Origin: Sideroxyarcus sp.
Lineage (GTDB): Bacteria; Pseudomonadota; Gammaproteobacteria; Burkholderiales; Gallionellaceae
Direction: 5' to 3'
DNA: 64,000 bases
Assembly: GCA_030652215.1 (NCBI GenBank)
Contig: JAUSBC010000030.1
Coordinates: forward strand, 1-64,000
This document shows positions 27,050-41,100 of this stretch, piece after piece. The notes beneath the pieces were generated by a model. The model worked only from the letters and a program-made list of their open reading frames with translations. It was not told the origin of the DNA and searched no databases. A program made the position numbers and the translations under genes. Every line of letters starts with the position of its first letter. The stretch's first letter is position 1.

Positions 27050-27985
27050 CTACCATTTGATGTTTTTACGGATCTTGTAACGCAGATAAATCGCCAGTGC
27101 ATTCATGGCCAGCGTCATGACGATAATCACCACGCCGGTTGCTGCAGCGTTGATCAAAAATGCCGCTTCGGGTCGCGATGTCCAGTTGAACATCTGGATA
27201 GGCAATACCGTGAACGGGGAAAACAGCCAGTCGAACATGCCCACAGCCGGCTCTCCCGGATCACCTGTGAACGGAATGGGCGGCAGGAACGCAATAAACG
27301 TCAGCGCGCCGATGGTGATGATGGGTGCCGTTTCGCCGATCGCGCGGGCCATGCCGATGATCACGCCGGTCAGGATGCCGCCCTTGGAATAGGGAATGAC
27401 ATGGTCCGAAATCACCTGCCAGCGTGTCGCCCCCAGCGCATAAGCGGCCTCGCGGATTTCGCGCGGGATGGTGCGCAAGGACTCGCGCGTTGCCACGATG
27501 ACGATGGGCAGAATCAACAGTGCCAGCGTCAGCCCGGCGGTCAGGATGCTCTGCCCCAGATCCAGCTGGTAGACAAACAGTCCCAGTGCCAGCAAACCGT
27601 AGATGATGGACGGCACGCCCGCCAAATTGCTGACGTTGATCTCGATGATCGCCGTCAGCAGATTCTTGGGCGCATATTCTTCAAGATAGATCGCCGCCGC
27701 CACGCCCATGGGGACCGCCACAAATGCAGTCACCGACAACACCAGCACCGAGCCCACCCAGGCGGACAAGATGCCGGCTTGCGCCGCGCGCCGCGACGGG
27801 AAAGAAGTGAAGAAGTCGTAATTCAGGCGCGCCATGCCGTCGATCAGCAGATCGGTGAACAGCCCCAGCAGGGTGACCACGGCCACCATCATGCAGATCA
27901 GGCCAACCAGGGAAAAAACATAGTCGTTGAACTTCAGGCGTTTGATCAGCGCGCGCAGGCGTTTGATGTCTTTTTGCTCTTGCAT
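27050..27985 (-). CDS. pstA: Phosphate ABC transporter permease PstA
   Basis: A 311-residue inner-membrane permease with six predicted helices. The coupling-helix EAA motif reads EAAYALGATRWQVISDHVIP, followed by GMARAIGETAPII. The N-terminus is charged and cytoplasmic. It lies 1 bp after pstC and 18 bp before pstB. Confidence 0.94.
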   Translation of the reverse strand: MQEQKDIKRLRALIKRLKFNDYVFSLVGLICMMVAVVTLLGLFTDLLIDGMARLNYDFFTSFPSRRAAQAGILSAWVGSVLVLSVTAFVAVPMGVAAAIYLEEYAPKNLLTAIIEINVSNLAGVPSIIYGLLALGLFVYQLDLGQSILTAGLTLALLILPIVIVATRESLRTIPREIREAAYALGATRWQVISDHVIPYSKGGILTGVIIGMARAIGETAPIITIGALTFIAFLPPIPFTGDPGEPAVGMFDWLFSPFTVLPIQMFNWTSRPEAAFLINAAATGVVIIVMTLAMNALAIYLRYKIRKNIKW

Positions 27986-27986
27986 A

Positions 27987-28904
27987 TCAATAAACCTCGC
28001 GGAAGCGTTGGCGCGCCATGTGGCCGAGAATATTGAAAGCCAGCGTCATCAGGAACAAAACCAGCCCCGCAGCAAAGATGCTCTGGTAACCGATGGAGCC
28101 GTGCGGCAAATCGCCCATGGCGACCTGCACGATATAGGCCGTGATCGTCGCCGCCGCTTCGGTCGGATTGAACGTGAAATTCGGCTGCTGACCCGCGGCA
28201 ATGGCTACCACCATGGTTTCGCCGATGGCGCGCGACATCGCCAGGATGTAGGCGGCGATGATGCCGGAAATGGCGGCGGGAGAAATCACGCGCACGGCCG
28301 TCTGGAAGCGGGTCGCCCCCATCGCGTAAGAACCTTCGCGCATGGCCATGGGCACCGCACGCATCGCGTCTTCCGACAGGGAGGCGATATAAGGAATGAT
28401 CATGATGCCGATCACGATCCCCGGTCCCAGCATGTTGAAACCGGGCAACTCCGGCATGAAGGTCTGCAACATGGGCGTCACCACCATCAGCGCAAAATAG
28501 CCAAACACCACGGTGGGCACGCTGGCCAGCAGTTCCAGGAACGGTTTGACCACTTCGCGCACCTTGTGCGGCGCAAATTCGGACAGGTAGATTGCGATGA
28601 TACTGCCTATCGGGACGGCCACCAGCAGCGCAACCGCCGAAGTCACCAGCGTCCCGGCCACCAGCGGCAGAATGCCGTACTGCGGATTCTCAAACAGCGG
28701 CGACCATTGGGTGCTGGTCAGAAATTCAAAAATCGAGACATGCTCGAAAAAGGCCAGCGATTCGTAAAACAGAATGAAGACGATGGCCAGCGTGATCGCC
28801 ACGGCGGAAAAAGCCGCCAGGAACATGATCGCCTCGATTACTCTTTCGCGGCGGTGCACCCAGGGATTCCGGGCGAACCGGCTGCTTACGATTGGAGATT
28901 CCAT
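27987..28904 (-). CDS. pstC: Phosphate ABC transporter permease PstC
   Basis: A 305-residue permease with six hydrophobic helices; the EAA loop reads EGSYAMGATRFQTAVRVISP, followed by MSRAIGETMVVAIA. It opens the pstCAB operon. The lipoprotein gene upstream ends at its own terminator (29004-29040), so pstC probably has a promoter in 28905-29003. That spacer contains CTGTAAT and TGTCAC elements, but not in the 11-bp register of a Pho box. Confidence 0.94.
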   Translation of the reverse strand: MESPIVSSRFARNPWVHRRERVIEAIMFLAAFSAVAITLAIVFILFYESLAFFEHVSIFEFLTSTQWSPLFENPQYGILPLVAGTLVTSAVALLVAVPIGSIIAIYLSEFAPHKVREVVKPFLELLASVPTVVFGYFALMVVTPMLQTFMPELPGFNMLGPGIVIGIMIIPYIASLSEDAMRAVPMAMREGSYAMGATRFQTAVRVISPAAISGIIAAYILAMSRAIGETMVVAIAAGQQPNFTFNPTEAAATITAYIVQVAMGDLPHGSIGYQSIFAAGLVLFLMTLAFNILGHMARQRFREVY

Positions 28905-29003
28905 ACTGAGATTAGCCAGTTATATTATTTTCAGGGTGACATTTTAACAGGTGATTATTACAGCCGACCAATCACTTGTAATAATTCATCCATAACACCC
29001 AAA

Positions 29004-29040
29004 CAATCAAAAAGAAATGCCGCCATGCTGGCAGCATTTC
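29004..29040 (-). terminator. Terminator after the MliC-like lipoprotein gene
   Basis: On the minus strand GAAATGCTGCC and GGCGGCATTTC pair around AGCAT (one G-T wobble) and are followed by TTTTTG. It separates the lipoprotein gene from pstC. Confidence 0.85.
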
Positions 29041-29061
29041 TCCTCTTTACGCATCACATAA

Positions 29062-29394
29062 TCAGATTTTGGCGACACACTTGCTGAAAACCGGCTTGCC
29101 TTTGAAGATCAGCTCGGTGCTGCTTTCGGCGCCCAGCGTCAGTATCCAGTGCCCTGCCTCGTCGCGATACAGACCGCGATCACCCTTGCTCAATTCGGCA
29201 GCGCCATCCATGGTGCGGATGCGGATCGTCGAAGCTTCGGCGCTAAAACGGGCCGAGAACGATTTGCTGTTTTCGCAGGCATAAGTCACAAATTTGTCAG
29301 GTGTTGTTTCCGCCACCGATACTCCGTGGTCGCTTGCACATCCGCTCGCCAGCAGCACTATTGTTGCCACACTGGCCATTTTCAACAAAGACAT
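29062..29394 (-). CDS. Lipoprotein with MliC-like lysozyme-inhibitor domain
   Basis: A 110-residue protein with a lipoprotein signal (lipobox LLASGC). The mature part resembles the MliC/PliC fold: VTYACENSKSFSARFS near the start, a central strand segment, and a C-terminal ELIFKGKPVFSKC whose cysteine can pair with that in YACE. MliC proteins inhibit C-type lysozymes in the periplasm. The SGxxY-type loop that blocks the lysozyme active site is only weakly recognisable (KGDRGLYRD), so inhibition is uncertain. It lies between pstS2 and pstC but is bounded by terminators on both sides. Confidence 0.55.
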   Translation of the reverse strand: MSLLKMASVATIVLLASGCASDHGVSVAETTPDKFVTYACENSKSFSARFSAEASTIRIRTMDGAAELSKGDRGLYRDEAGHWILTLGAESSTELIFKGKPVFSKCVAKI

Positions 29395-29504
29395 CTTCTT
29401 CTCCTCAAGTGGTTGATTTACAGACTTAACTTACCATTCACATCCTATCTTCTTAATGTGACAGGAAGATTAAGGAATTAATAAGTTCAGCCAGAAACCA
29501 GAAA

Positions 29505-29533
29505 AAATGCGGGGCAGACCGCGCCCCGCATTT
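29505..29533 (-). terminator. Terminator after pstS2
   Basis: The 11-bp stem AAATGCGGGGC / GCCCCGCATTT has a 7-nt loop, and T-residues follow on the minus strand (29501-29507 read TTTTTT in complement). It lies about 25 bp after the stop of the second pstS gene. Confidence 0.85.
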
Positions 29534-29557
29534 CTTGCCAACCTTAAACTGTAGTGC

Positions 29558-30568
29558 TTAGTGCTTGCCTTCGCGTGTCAGCAGATCCTTCATCTCGATG
29601 CCCACTTCGGCAATCCCGCCAAAACCGGTGCCCATCTTGCGATTGTTGAAGTTCTTCAACGCTAGGCTGTAATCCGCATCGCCCAGAGGAACGTAGCCGA
29701 CTTCCTTGACCAGCACAGGAGCGTTCTTGATGTAGTACTCAATGAACTCGCGTACTTCGGCCTTTTCAACCGCCTTGCTGCTCACATAGATGAAGATCGG
29801 GCGGGCCAGCGGCTGGTAGGTACCCTTCATCACAGTTTCGATAGAAGGCAGCACGGCAGGCTTGCCGTCTTTTTCGATAATGGCGACAGCCTTCATCTTG
29901 GAGGCATTTTCAGCGTAGTAGGCGTAACCGAAATAACCCAGCGCATTCTCGTCGCGGGAAACGCCCTGCACCAGCACGTTGTCATCCTCGGAAGCCGTAA
30001 AGTCGCCACGGCTGGACTTGGACTTGCCCACGATCGCTTCGGTGAAGTAGTCGAACGTACCGGAATCCGCACCCGGGCCATACAGCTTCAGCGGAGCATC
30101 GGGCCAGGCCGGATTGATCTGGTTCCAGCGCGTGATCTTGCCTTGCGCACCCGGTTCCCACATCTTCTTCAGCTCGGCCACGGTCATCTTCTCAGCCCAG
30201 GTATTCTTGGGATTGATGGCAACAGTCATCGCATCAAAAGCCACCGGCAATTCGATGTACTTGATGCCATTCTCGGCGCACAGCTTCATTTCCTTTTCCA
30301 GGATGGGACGCGATGCATCGGAGATGTCAATCTCGCCGCGGCAGAACTTCTTGAAACCGCCGCCGGTGCCGGATATACCCACGGTGACCTGTACCTTGTT
30401 CTTCTTGGATTTCTGGAAATCCTCAGCCACCGCTTCCGTGATCGGATAAACCGTGCTGGAACCATCCACGGTAACGGTGGGAGTTGCTGCCATTACAGAG
30501 TGAGATGCAACCAGCATCCCGCCCAGCAGGGCCGTTGCGGCCAACGTCTTCAGTTTCAAATTAGTCAT
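29558..30568 (-). CDS. pstS: Phosphate-binding protein PstS (second copy, SphX/PstS-like)
   Basis: A 336-residue periplasmic substrate-binding protein with signal peptide ([11 protein letters not shown]). The pocket motifs are [35 protein letters not shown] and [16 protein letters not shown], which are typical of the longer SphX-like PstS group, distinct from the first copy. A strong Pho box lies about 80 bp upstream. It is monocistronic by its terminator. Having two binding proteins may extend the affinity range; that is inference. Confidence 0.9.
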   Translation of the reverse strand: MTNLKLKTLAATALLGGMLVASHSVMAATPTVTVDGSSTVYPITEAVAEDFQKSKKNKVQVTVGISGTGGGFKKFCRGEIDISDASRPILEKEMKLCAENGIKYIELPVAFDAMTVAINPKNTWAEKMTVAELKKMWEPGAQGKITRWNQINPAWPDAPLKLYGPGADSGTFDYFTEAIVGKSKSSRGDFTASEDDNVLVQGVSRDENALGYFGYAYYAENASKMKAVAIIEKDGKPAVLPSIETVMKGTYQPLARPIFIYVSSKAVEKAEVREFIEYYIKNAPVLVKEVGYVPLGDADYSLALKNFNNRKMGTGFGGIAEVGIEMKDLLTREGKH

Positions 30569-30646
30569 GTTCTTTCCTCTTTAGTGAATGGGCTTACTGT
30601 TGAAGCGGTATCACGACATTTGGTGATGGCAGGATATTAGACGGGT

Positions 30647-30668
30647 TGTGTGACACAAATATTACAGG
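30647..30668 (-). promoter_or_regulatory. Pho box upstream of pstS2
   Basis: The minus strand reads CTGTAATATTT followed directly by GTGTCACACAA: two 7-bp units (CTGTAAT, GTGTCAC) spaced 11 bp apart with AT-rich spacers, the geometry of a PhoB box. It predicts induction by phosphate starvation. Confidence 0.75.
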
Positions 30669-30740
30669 AGGGTGAAAATGGACTATTGATTTGCAACTTA
30701 CTGTTTATATGTTTAATTAACCATACCACTCAACTTTAAT

Positions 30741-30830
30741 CCGTTCGTGGTGTACCCGCAAGGGGTAGGCCATGGCTGTAAGGGGCTTCCGCCCCAACAG
30801 CACACGCTCAGCTTGTCGAACTATGAACGG
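30741..30830. repeat. Dispersed repeat, copy 2
   Basis: Homologous to 1169-1256, with the same blocks (AAGGGGTAGGCC, TGGCTGTAAGGGGC, GCCCCAACAGCACACGCTCAGC, GTCGAA, ATGAAC). Ends CCGTTCGT and CTATGAACGG pair partly. In the spacer 30569-30885 I see the Pho box, this repeat, and nothing coding. Confidence 0.75.
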
Positions 30831-30885
30831 ATTTTCCCTTCACTTCAAAACCAAAACCGTCGGGGGTAGCCCGACAACGACAGTA

Positions 30886-32241
30886 TTACCCCGCCACTTC
30901 CTTCACCACCACCGCAATCCTCTCCGCCCACTGCTTGACCAGTATCCCGTCCTCCCCCTCCACCATCACGCGCAACAACGGCTCGGTTCCGGAAGGACGC
31001 AACAACACTCGCCCCTTACCGTTCAAAGCGCGTTCCGCATCCAGCACCGCCGCCTTGACGGCGGGCTTTTCCAGCAGCTCGGCGGCCCTGCCCGTGACTT
31101 TTACGTTGATGAGGATTTGCGGGTACATGTGAAGGTCGCCGGCCGCCTGCGCCAGGGTCTGCTGCTTCATGCGTAGCGCGCACAGCACCTGCAGAGCTGA
31201 GACGATGCCGTCGCCGGTGCTGTGTTTGTCGAGGCAGATGATGTGGCCGGAATTTTCGCCGCCGAGTTGCCAATTCTTCTGCTGCAGCACCTCCATCACG
31301 TAGCGGTCGCCCACTTTGGCGCGCGCGAAGGGGATGCCCAACTTCTGCATGGCGAGCTCGAAAGCGAGGTTGGTCATCAGTGTGCCTACTACGCCGCCGT
31401 GCATGTTGCCCAATCCCTGACGGTGTTTGGCGATGATGTAGAGCAATTGGTCGCCATCGTAGAGTTTGCCCTCTCCGTCGGCCATGATCAGGCGGTCGCC
31501 GTCGCCGTCGAGAGCAATGCCGAGGTCGGCCTTGAACTCGACCACGGCCTTGCGCAGGTTGGCCGGTGCGGTTGCGCCGTAACCGGCATTGATATTCTTG
31601 CCGTCCGGGTGTGCGCCGATGGCCACCACGTCCGCGCCGAGTTCGTGGAATACGTTGCGCGCGATGTGGTAAGCCGCACCGTGCGCGGTATCCACAACGA
31701 TCTTCATGCCGCGCAGGTTCATGTCCGGCGGGAAGGTGCTCTTGCAGAATTCGATGTAGCGGCCGACCGCATCGTCGATACGTTTTGCCTTGCCCAGGCT
31801 GTCCGACGGATTGGTCTGCATGGGTTCGTCCAGCGCCGTTTCGATAGCGGCTTCCACCTCATCCGGCAATTTCATGCCGCTACCGGAGAAGAACTTGATG
31901 CCGTTGTCCTCGAACGGGTTGTGCGACGCGGAGATGACCACCCCGGCCTGCAAGCGCAGTGCGCGGGTGAGATAGGCCACAGCAGGCGTCGGTATCGGAC
32001 CGGCCAAATAGACGTCGATGCCCGCCGCGATGAGCCCGGCTTCCAGGGCCGATTCCAGCATGTAACCGGAAATGCGCGTGTCCTTGCCGATCAGCACACC
32101 GGGGCGTTCGCCCTGCGAGTGCTCGCCTTTAGCCAGTACCTTGCCGGCCGCGTAGCCCAGGTTCATCACAAATTGCGGCGTAATGGGATGCACACCCACA
32201 CGTCCGCGCACACCGTCGGTACCAAAATACTTTCTGCTCAT
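30886..32241 (-). CDS. glmM: Phosphoglucosamine mutase
   Basis: A 451-residue enzyme that converts glucosamine-6-phosphate to glucosamine-1-phosphate for peptidoglycan and LPS precursors. It has the phosphoserine loop [13 protein letters not shown], the metal-binding DGDGDR, the sugar-specificity region GGENSGHI, and the phosphate-binding [12 protein letters not shown]. Its ATG overlaps the folP stop by 4 bp. Confidence 0.96.
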   Translation of the reverse strand: MSRKYFGTDGVRGRVGVHPITPQFVMNLGYAAGKVLAKGEHSQGERPGVLIGKDTRISGYMLESALEAGLIAAGIDVYLAGPIPTPAVAYLTRALRLQAGVVISASHNPFEDNGIKFFSGSGMKLPDEVEAAIETALDEPMQTNPSDSLGKAKRIDDAVGRYIEFCKSTFPPDMNLRGMKIVVDTAHGAAYHIARNVFHELGADVVAIGAHPDGKNINAGYGATAPANLRKAVVEFKADLGIALDGDGDRLIMADGEGKLYDGDQLLYIIAKHRQGLGNMHGGVVGTLMTNLAFELAMQKLGIPFARAKVGDRYVMEVLQQKNWQLGGENSGHIICLDKHSTGDGIVSALQVLCALRMKQQTLAQAAGDLHMYPQILINVKVTGRAAELLEKPAVKAAVLDAERALNGKGRVLLRPSGTEPLLRVMVEGEDGILVKQWAERIAVVVKEVAG

Positions 32242-33065
32242 TTATTGCTCCCGTTTACTGCGTTCCAAATCTTCAAAACATCCACGGTCTCGCGCACATC
32301 ATGCACCCGCACGATGGCCGCACCGCGCTGCACCGCCAACAAGGCCGCCGCCACGCTCGCCGTCATACGCTCGTTCACGTCGCGCCCGGTGATCGCGCCC
32401 AGCATGGATTTGCGCGACAACCCGGCCAGCACCGGCACGCCCAAAGCACAAAAAGTCTCCAGTTCGCGCAGCAGGTCGAGATTATGCGCCAGCGTCTTGC
32501 CAAAGCCAAAACCCGGATCGATCACGATGCGTTTACGCGCAATGCCCGCCGCTTCGGCTGCCGCAATACGCCGGTGCAGGAATTCACTCACCTCGGCGAT
32601 CACATCCCGGTATTGCGGCTGTTGTTGCATGGTCTGCGGCGCGCCTTGCTTGTGCATGAGGCACACCGCCGCATCGCTGCCGGCCACCGCTTCCAGCGAC
32701 GCATCCTTCTGCAGGGCATTGATGTCATTGACCATGCTTGCACCCGCATCCAGCGCTGCGCGCATCACTTTTGGCTTGTAGGTGTCGATGGAAACCGGAA
32801 CGGCAATACCGCGCAGACCTTCGATCACCGGCAGCACGCGATCCAGTTCTTCCTGCTCGCTCACCTCCGCCGCGCCGGGCCGCGTGGATTCGCCGCCGAC
32901 ATCCAGGATGTCCGCGCCGTCCTCAAGGAGTTGTACTGCATGGGCAATGGCGGCAGCGGTCGAAGCATGACGGCCGCCGTCGGAAAATGAATCCGGCGTG
33001 ACGTTGACGATGCCCATCACGAGAGGACGCGCTAGATCGAACTGGAATTTGCCGCAGTGGAGCAT
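32238..33065 (-). CDS. folP: Dihydropteroate synthase
   Basis: A 275-residue TIM-barrel enzyme of folate synthesis. Signature parts are [22 protein letters not shown]-type [11 protein letters not shown], and [14 protein letters not shown], followed by the C-terminal VRVHDV. It overlaps glmM by 4 bp. A strong hairpin terminator in front of it separates it from ftsH, so folP-glmM may need a promoter within or before ftsH, or read-through. Confidence 0.95.
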   Translation of the reverse strand: MLHCGKFQFDLARPLVMGIVNVTPDSFSDGGRHASTAAAIAHAVQLLEDGADILDVGGESTRPGAAEVSEQEELDRVLPVIEGLRGIAVPVSIDTYKPKVMRAALDAGASMVNDINALQKDASLEAVAGSDAAVCLMHKQGAPQTMQQQPQYRDVIAEVSEFLHRRIAAAEAAGIARKRIVIDPGFGFGKTLAHNLDLLRELETFCALGVPVLAGLSRKSMLGAITGRDVNERMTASVAAALLAVQRGAAIVRVHDVRETVDVLKIWNAVNGSNK

Positions 33066-33071
33066 AAGAAA

Positions 33072-33091
33072 ACGGGGGCTTTCGCCCCCGT
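33072..33091 (-). terminator. Terminator between ftsH and folP
   Basis: The perfect stem ACGGGGGC / GCCCCCGT has a GAAA tetraloop and is followed by TTTTCTTA on the minus strand. It lies in the 34-bp gap between the ftsH stop and the folP ATG. Confidence 0.85.
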
Positions 33092-33099
33092 GTATTTGG

Positions 33100-34959
33100 T
33101 TAAACGCCCTCAGCAGGCTGATCGGTCACCGTTGCCGTTGGAGTTGCATCCTTGGGCGGCTCGGCCGCTTTGCTGCTCGGCGCAGGCTTGGGCGGACGCG
33201 GCGGCAATCCCGCCATGATGTCGTTGATCTGGTCCGCATCGATGGTCTCCCATTCCAGCAGCGCCTTGGTCATGGCTTCAATCTTGTCGCGGTTCGCTTC
33301 GATCAGGCTGCGCGCCAGGGCGTATTGCTGGTCGATGATGCGGCGTATCTCGTTGTCCACCTTTTGCATGGTCGCTTCGGAGATATTCTTGTGCGATGTA
33401 ACCGAGCGCCCGAGGAACACTTCGCCTTCGTTCTCGGCATAGACCATCGGACCCAGCGCATCGGACATACCCCACTGCGTGACCATCTTGCGCGTCATGT
33501 CGGTGGCGCGCTCGAAGTCGTTGGAAGCGCCGGTGGTCATCTGGTGCATGAAAATCTCTTCCGCGATGCGCCCGCCGAACAGTACGGCAATCGTGGACAG
33601 GATACGATCCTTGTCCATGCTGTAGCGGTCTTCCGACGGCAACTGCATGGTCAGACCCAGTGCGCGGCCGCGCGGAATGATCGTGACCTTGTGTACGGGA
33701 TCGGTCTTGGGCAGCATCTTTGCCACCAGCGCATGGCCGGATTCGTGGTACGCCGTGTTACGGCGTTCCTCTTCCGGCATGATCATGGACTTGCGCTCGG
33801 CGCCCATCATGATCTTGTCCTTGGCCGACTCGAAGTCGTCCATCTCGACAAAGCGTTTGCCGCGGCGCGCTGCAAACAAAGCCGCCTCATTCACCAGGTT
33901 GGCCAAGTCGGCACCGGACATGCCGGGCGTACCGCGGGCCAGGATATCTGCCTTCACATCAGGCGCAACCGGCACCTTGCGCATGTGCACCATGAGAATC
34001 TGTTCGCGGCCGCGAATGTCGGGCAATGGCACCACCACCTGGCGGTCGAAACGGCCGGGGCGCAGCAGTGCGGGGTCAAGCACGTCGGGACGGTTGGTCG
34101 CGGCGATCACGATCACACCGCTTGCTCCTTCGAAACCGTCCATCTCAACCAGCAAGGCATTCAGTGTTTGCTCGCGCTCGTCGTTGCCGCCGCCCAGACC
34201 GGCGCCGCGCTGACGGCCTACCGCGTCGATCTCGTCGATGAACACGATGCACGGCGATTGTTTCTTGGCCTGCTCGAACATGTCGCGCACACGCGCGGCA
34301 CCGACGCCGACGAACATCTCGACGAAATCGGAACCGGAAATGGAGAAGAACGGCACCTTGGCTTCGCCCGCAATTGCCTTGGCCAGCAGGGTTTTACCGG
34401 TACCGGGGCTGCCCACCATCAGAACGCCGCGCGGAATGCGTCCGCCCAGGTTCTGGAACTTGGAGGGGTCGCGCAGGAAATCGACCAGTTCGGACACTTC
34501 TTCCTTGGCTTCGTCGCAACCGGCCACATCGGCGAAAGTCACTCGCTCCTTGGAATCATCCAGCATGCGCGCCTTGCTCTTGCCGAACGAAAAAGCGCCA
34601 CCGCCCTTGCCGCCCTGCATCTGACGCATGAAGAATATCCACACGCCGATCAGCAACAGCATGGGGAACCACGACACGAAGATGCTCATCAGGAAACCCT
34701 GCTCCTCATCCGGCTTGGCTTCGATCTTCACGCCGTTCTTGAGCAGATCGGATACCAGCCAGATGTCGTTGGGAGCGTAGCTGACGATACGCTTGCCTTC
34801 AGATGAGGTCGCCTTGAGCGTGCGCCCCTCAATGACCACCTTCTCGATTTGCCCCGATTTCACCGCTTCGAGGAATTGCGAGTAATCCAATTGCACTTGC
34901 GCCGTCGATTGTTGACGCGCATTGAATTGATTGAAGACGGTCATGAGCACCAACGCCAC
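33100..34959 (-). CDS. ftsH: ATP-dependent zinc metalloprotease FtsH (start codon anomalous)
   Basis: A membrane-anchored AAA+ protease that degrades membrane and regulatory proteins. Visible parts are a periplasmic domain, a second helix ([13 protein letters not shown]), Walker A ([18 protein letters not shown]), Walker B ([13 protein letters not shown]), the second region of homology and the zinc site HESGH, with a proline-rich tail. The first standard start in frame is GTG 34959, which cuts the first membrane helix. The family N-terminus ([13 protein letters not shown]) is encoded upstream to 34995, but the codon where ATG is expected, 34996-34998, is GTT, with AAGGAG 5 bp before it. I give the conservative start; the true protein probably begins about 13 codons earlier. 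Confidence 0.93.
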   Translation of the reverse strand: MALVLMTVFNQFNARQQSTAQVQLDYSQFLEAVKSGQIEKVVIEGRTLKATSSEGKRIVSYAPNDIWLVSDLLKNGVKIEAKPDEEQGFLMSIFVSWFPMLLLIGVWIFFMRQMQGGKGGGAFSFGKSKARMLDDSKERVTFADVAGCDEAKEEVSELVDFLRDPSKFQNLGGRIPRGVLMVGSPGTGKTLLAKAIAGEAKVPFFSISGSDFVEMFVGVGAARVRDMFEQAKKQSPCIVFIDEIDAVGRQRGAGLGGGNDEREQTLNALLVEMDGFEGASGVIVIAATNRPDVLDPALLRPGRFDRQVVVPLPDIRGREQILMVHMRKVPVAPDVKADILARGTPGMSGADLANLVNEAALFAARRGKRFVEMDDFESAKDKIMMGAERKSMIMPEEERRNTAYHESGHALVAKMLPKTDPVHKVTIIPRGRALGLTMQLPSEDRYSMDKDRILSTIAVLFGGRIAEEIFMHQMTTGASNDFERATDMTRKMVTQWGMSDALGPMVYAENEGEVFLGRSVTSHKNISEATMQKVDNEIRRIIDQQYALARSLIEANRDKIEAMTKALLEWETIDADQINDIMAGLPPRPPKPAPSSKAAEPPKDATPTATVTDQPAEGV

Positions 34960-35053
34960 AACCAGCCAGATTCCAACACTCTTGAAAAGATTATTAACAC
35001 ATGCTCCTTATGAGCGGTAATACCAAAGTTGCATTAGACACTGTCCGAGGCCT

Positions 35054-35674
35054 TTACTCAAGCTTGCCGAGCCCCACCAAATACTGTTCACTACTGCGGT
35101 CGCGCGAAGCTTTCGGCTTGCGTGTGACCACTTTGCCAAAGTGGCTACGTGCCAGCTTCAAATAGTCCTCGAAACCCACACCCTGAAAAATCTTGACCAG
35201 AAATGAGCCGCCGGGCGCCAAATGCTTGACCGCAAAGTCGAGCGCTAGTTCAGCCAGATACATGGAGCGCGCCTGGTCGGCAGAACCCACTCCGCTGATA
35301 TTGGGCGCCATGTCCGAAATTACAAGGCCAATTCGGCGTCCGTCCAGCATTTTTTCGATTTGCGCCAACACGCTGTCTTCGCGGAAGTCGCCCTGGATAA
35401 ACTCCACGCGCGGCAGCGGCTTCAACGGCAACAGGTCGAGCGCAATGATGCGCCCCTGTTCGCCCAGCTTGCTTGCCACCACCTGACACCAGCCGCCCGG
35501 CGTCGCGCCCAGGTCCACCACCACCATGCCGGGCTTGATGAGATGGTCGCGCTCGTCGATCTCCAGCAACTTGTATGCGGCGCGCGAGCGATAGCCGTCC
35601 TTCTGTGCCTGCTGCACATAAGGGTCGTTTATATGCTCGCGCATCCATTGTTTGCTGGTTTTAGAAGCTTTCAT
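35054..35674 (-). CDS. rlmE: 23S rRNA (uridine-2'-O-)-methyltransferase RlmE
   Basis: A 206-residue SAM-dependent methyltransferase (FtsJ/RrmJ) that methylates U2552 of 23S rRNA. It has the substrate-side [13 protein letters not shown] (catalytic K), the SAM loop [23 protein letters not shown] (catalytic D) and FLVKIFQG (catalytic K), with a conserved RSSEQYLV end. I chose ATG 35674 because family similarity begins there. It precedes ftsH, as in many proteobacteria, and diverges from yhbY. Confidence 0.95.
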   Translation of the reverse strand: MKASKTSKQWMREHINDPYVQQAQKDGYRSRAAYKLLEIDERDHLIKPGMVVVDLGATPGGWCQVVASKLGEQGRIIALDLLPLKPLPRVEFIQGDFREDSVLAQIEKMLDGRRIGLVISDMAPNISGVGSADQARSMYLAELALDFAVKHLAPGGSFLVKIFQGVGFEDYLKLARSHFGKVVTRKPKASRDRSSEQYLVGLGKLE

Positions 35675-35784
35675 TGTGTTCCGATTGAAGCAAAAATAGT
35701 CGGGTGAGACGAAATGCAAAGCGTTTGGGAACAGCGATTTTAGCTGTAACCTGATAGAATCCGCGCCTTAAATCAAGGATTAAT

Positions 35785-36138
35785 ATGTTGAATCTCACAG
35801 TAGCACAACGTCGTGACCTCAAAGCACGCGCTCATCCGCTCAATCCCGTCGTAATCATCGGCAACGCCGGGCTGACGCCTGCTGTGCTGGATGAGATCGA
35901 ACGCAGCCTGAAAAGCCACGATCTGTTGAAGATCCGCGTCATGAATGACGACCGGGAAGCGCGTGAAACGATGTTGCAGGAAATATGCGAAGTATTGAAT
36001 GCTGGTCCGGTGCAGCACATCGGCAAGATTCTGATCGTTTACCGCCCGCTTGCAATTCCTATCGCCAAAGCACCTAAACGCCGCCCGGGCAAGTCACTCA
36101 CCAAGAAGCAGATCGGCAGCAAGGGACCCGGCAAATAA
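35785..36138 (+). CDS. yhbY: YhbY-type CRM-domain RNA-binding protein
   Basis: A 117-residue protein: the CRM domain occupies the first ~95 residues (LTVAQRRDLKARAHPLNPVV, then IIGNAGLT with the GxxG-like loop, then VLDEIERSL..HDLLKIRV), followed by a lysine-rich tail. YhbY associates with pre-50S ribosomal subunits. A possible -10 element (GATAGAAT) lies about 28 bp before the ATG. It is divergent from rlmE and convergent with greA. Confidence 0.92.
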   Translation: MLNLTVAQRRDLKARAHPLNPVVIIGNAGLTPAVLDEIERSLKSHDLLKIRVMNDDREARETMLQEICEVLNAGPVQHIGKILIVYRPLAIPIAKAPKRRPGKSLTKKQIGSKGPGK

Positions 36139-36167
36139 TAAGTTGGAAGCTGGCCAGTAGGGTGGGC

Positions 36168-36192
36168 AGGTTTTGTCCACCCGACAAAACCT
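36168..36192. terminator. Inverted repeat between convergent yhbY and greA
   Basis: The perfect 10-bp arms AGGTTTTGTC and GACAAAACCT enclose CACCC. The right arm overlaps the greA stop codon. There is no long T-run, so terminator function is plausible but not certain. Confidence 0.5.
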
Positions 36193-36667
36193 AGATGTAC
36201 TGAACTTCCACCACTTCGTATTCGCGGACTCCGCCCGGCGCCTGCACTTCGGCGATGTCACCCACCACCTTGCCTATCAGCGCCCGCGCGATGGGAGACT
36301 TGATGGAAATCTTGCGGTGTTTGATGTCGGCTTCGTCTTCGCCCACGATCTGATAAGTCACCACGTCGCCATTATTTGTATCTTCCAGCGCCACGGTGGA
36401 TCCGAACACGCAGCGACCGTCGGCATTCAGTGTCTTGGGGTCGATGACCTGGGCGCTACCCAGCTTGAATTCCAGTTCAACGATACGGCCTTCGACAAAC
36501 GACTGGCGCTCTTTGGCCGCCTCGTATTCGGCGTTCTCCGACAGGTCGCCCTGCGCACGCGCTTCCGAGATGGCGTTGATGACGGAAGGCCTTTCCACCG
36601 TCTTCAAACGGTGCAGTTCGCTGCGCAATAACTCTGCGCCGTTCACAGTCAATGGAACTTTACTCAT
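36191..36667 (-). CDS. greA: Transcription elongation factor GreA
   Basis: A 158-residue factor that rescues backtracked RNA polymerase by stimulating transcript cleavage. The N-terminal coiled coil has the acidic tip region GDLSENAEYEAAKERQ, and the C-terminal FKBP-like domain includes SPIARALIGK. The ATG at 36667 gives exactly the E. coli length. It follows carB by 16 bp, probably in one operon. Confidence 0.96.
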   Translation of the reverse strand: MSKVPLTVNGAELLRSELHRLKTVERPSVINAISEARAQGDLSENAEYEAAKERQSFVEGRIVELEFKLGSAQVIDPKTLNADGRCVFGSTVALEDTNNGDVVTYQIVGEDEADIKHRKISIKSPIARALIGKVVGDIAEVQAPGGVREYEVVEVQYI

Positions 36668-36683
36668 ACTGCATTTCCCTTCT

Positions 36684-41027
<4,344 letters not shown>

Positions 41028-41100
41028 CGGAGACTCCCTTGAACTGGACATAAAGAAGCGGGAAGAACGTTGCGCTCATCCCGCTTTTGGATTGTCGAGC

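Noticed and set aside
28905-29003. Pho box before pstC
   Set aside because: CTGTAAT, CTGTTAA and TGTCAC occur, but with 13-bp and 9-bp spacing, not the 11-bp register.
29558-30568. Pseudogene duplicate of pstS1
   Set aside because: The protein is full length, has intact pocket motifs, belongs to another PstS subgroup, and has its own Pho box and terminator.
31222-34806. Long plus-strand frames opposite glmM, folP and ftsH
   Set aside because: Shadows of conserved minus-strand genes.
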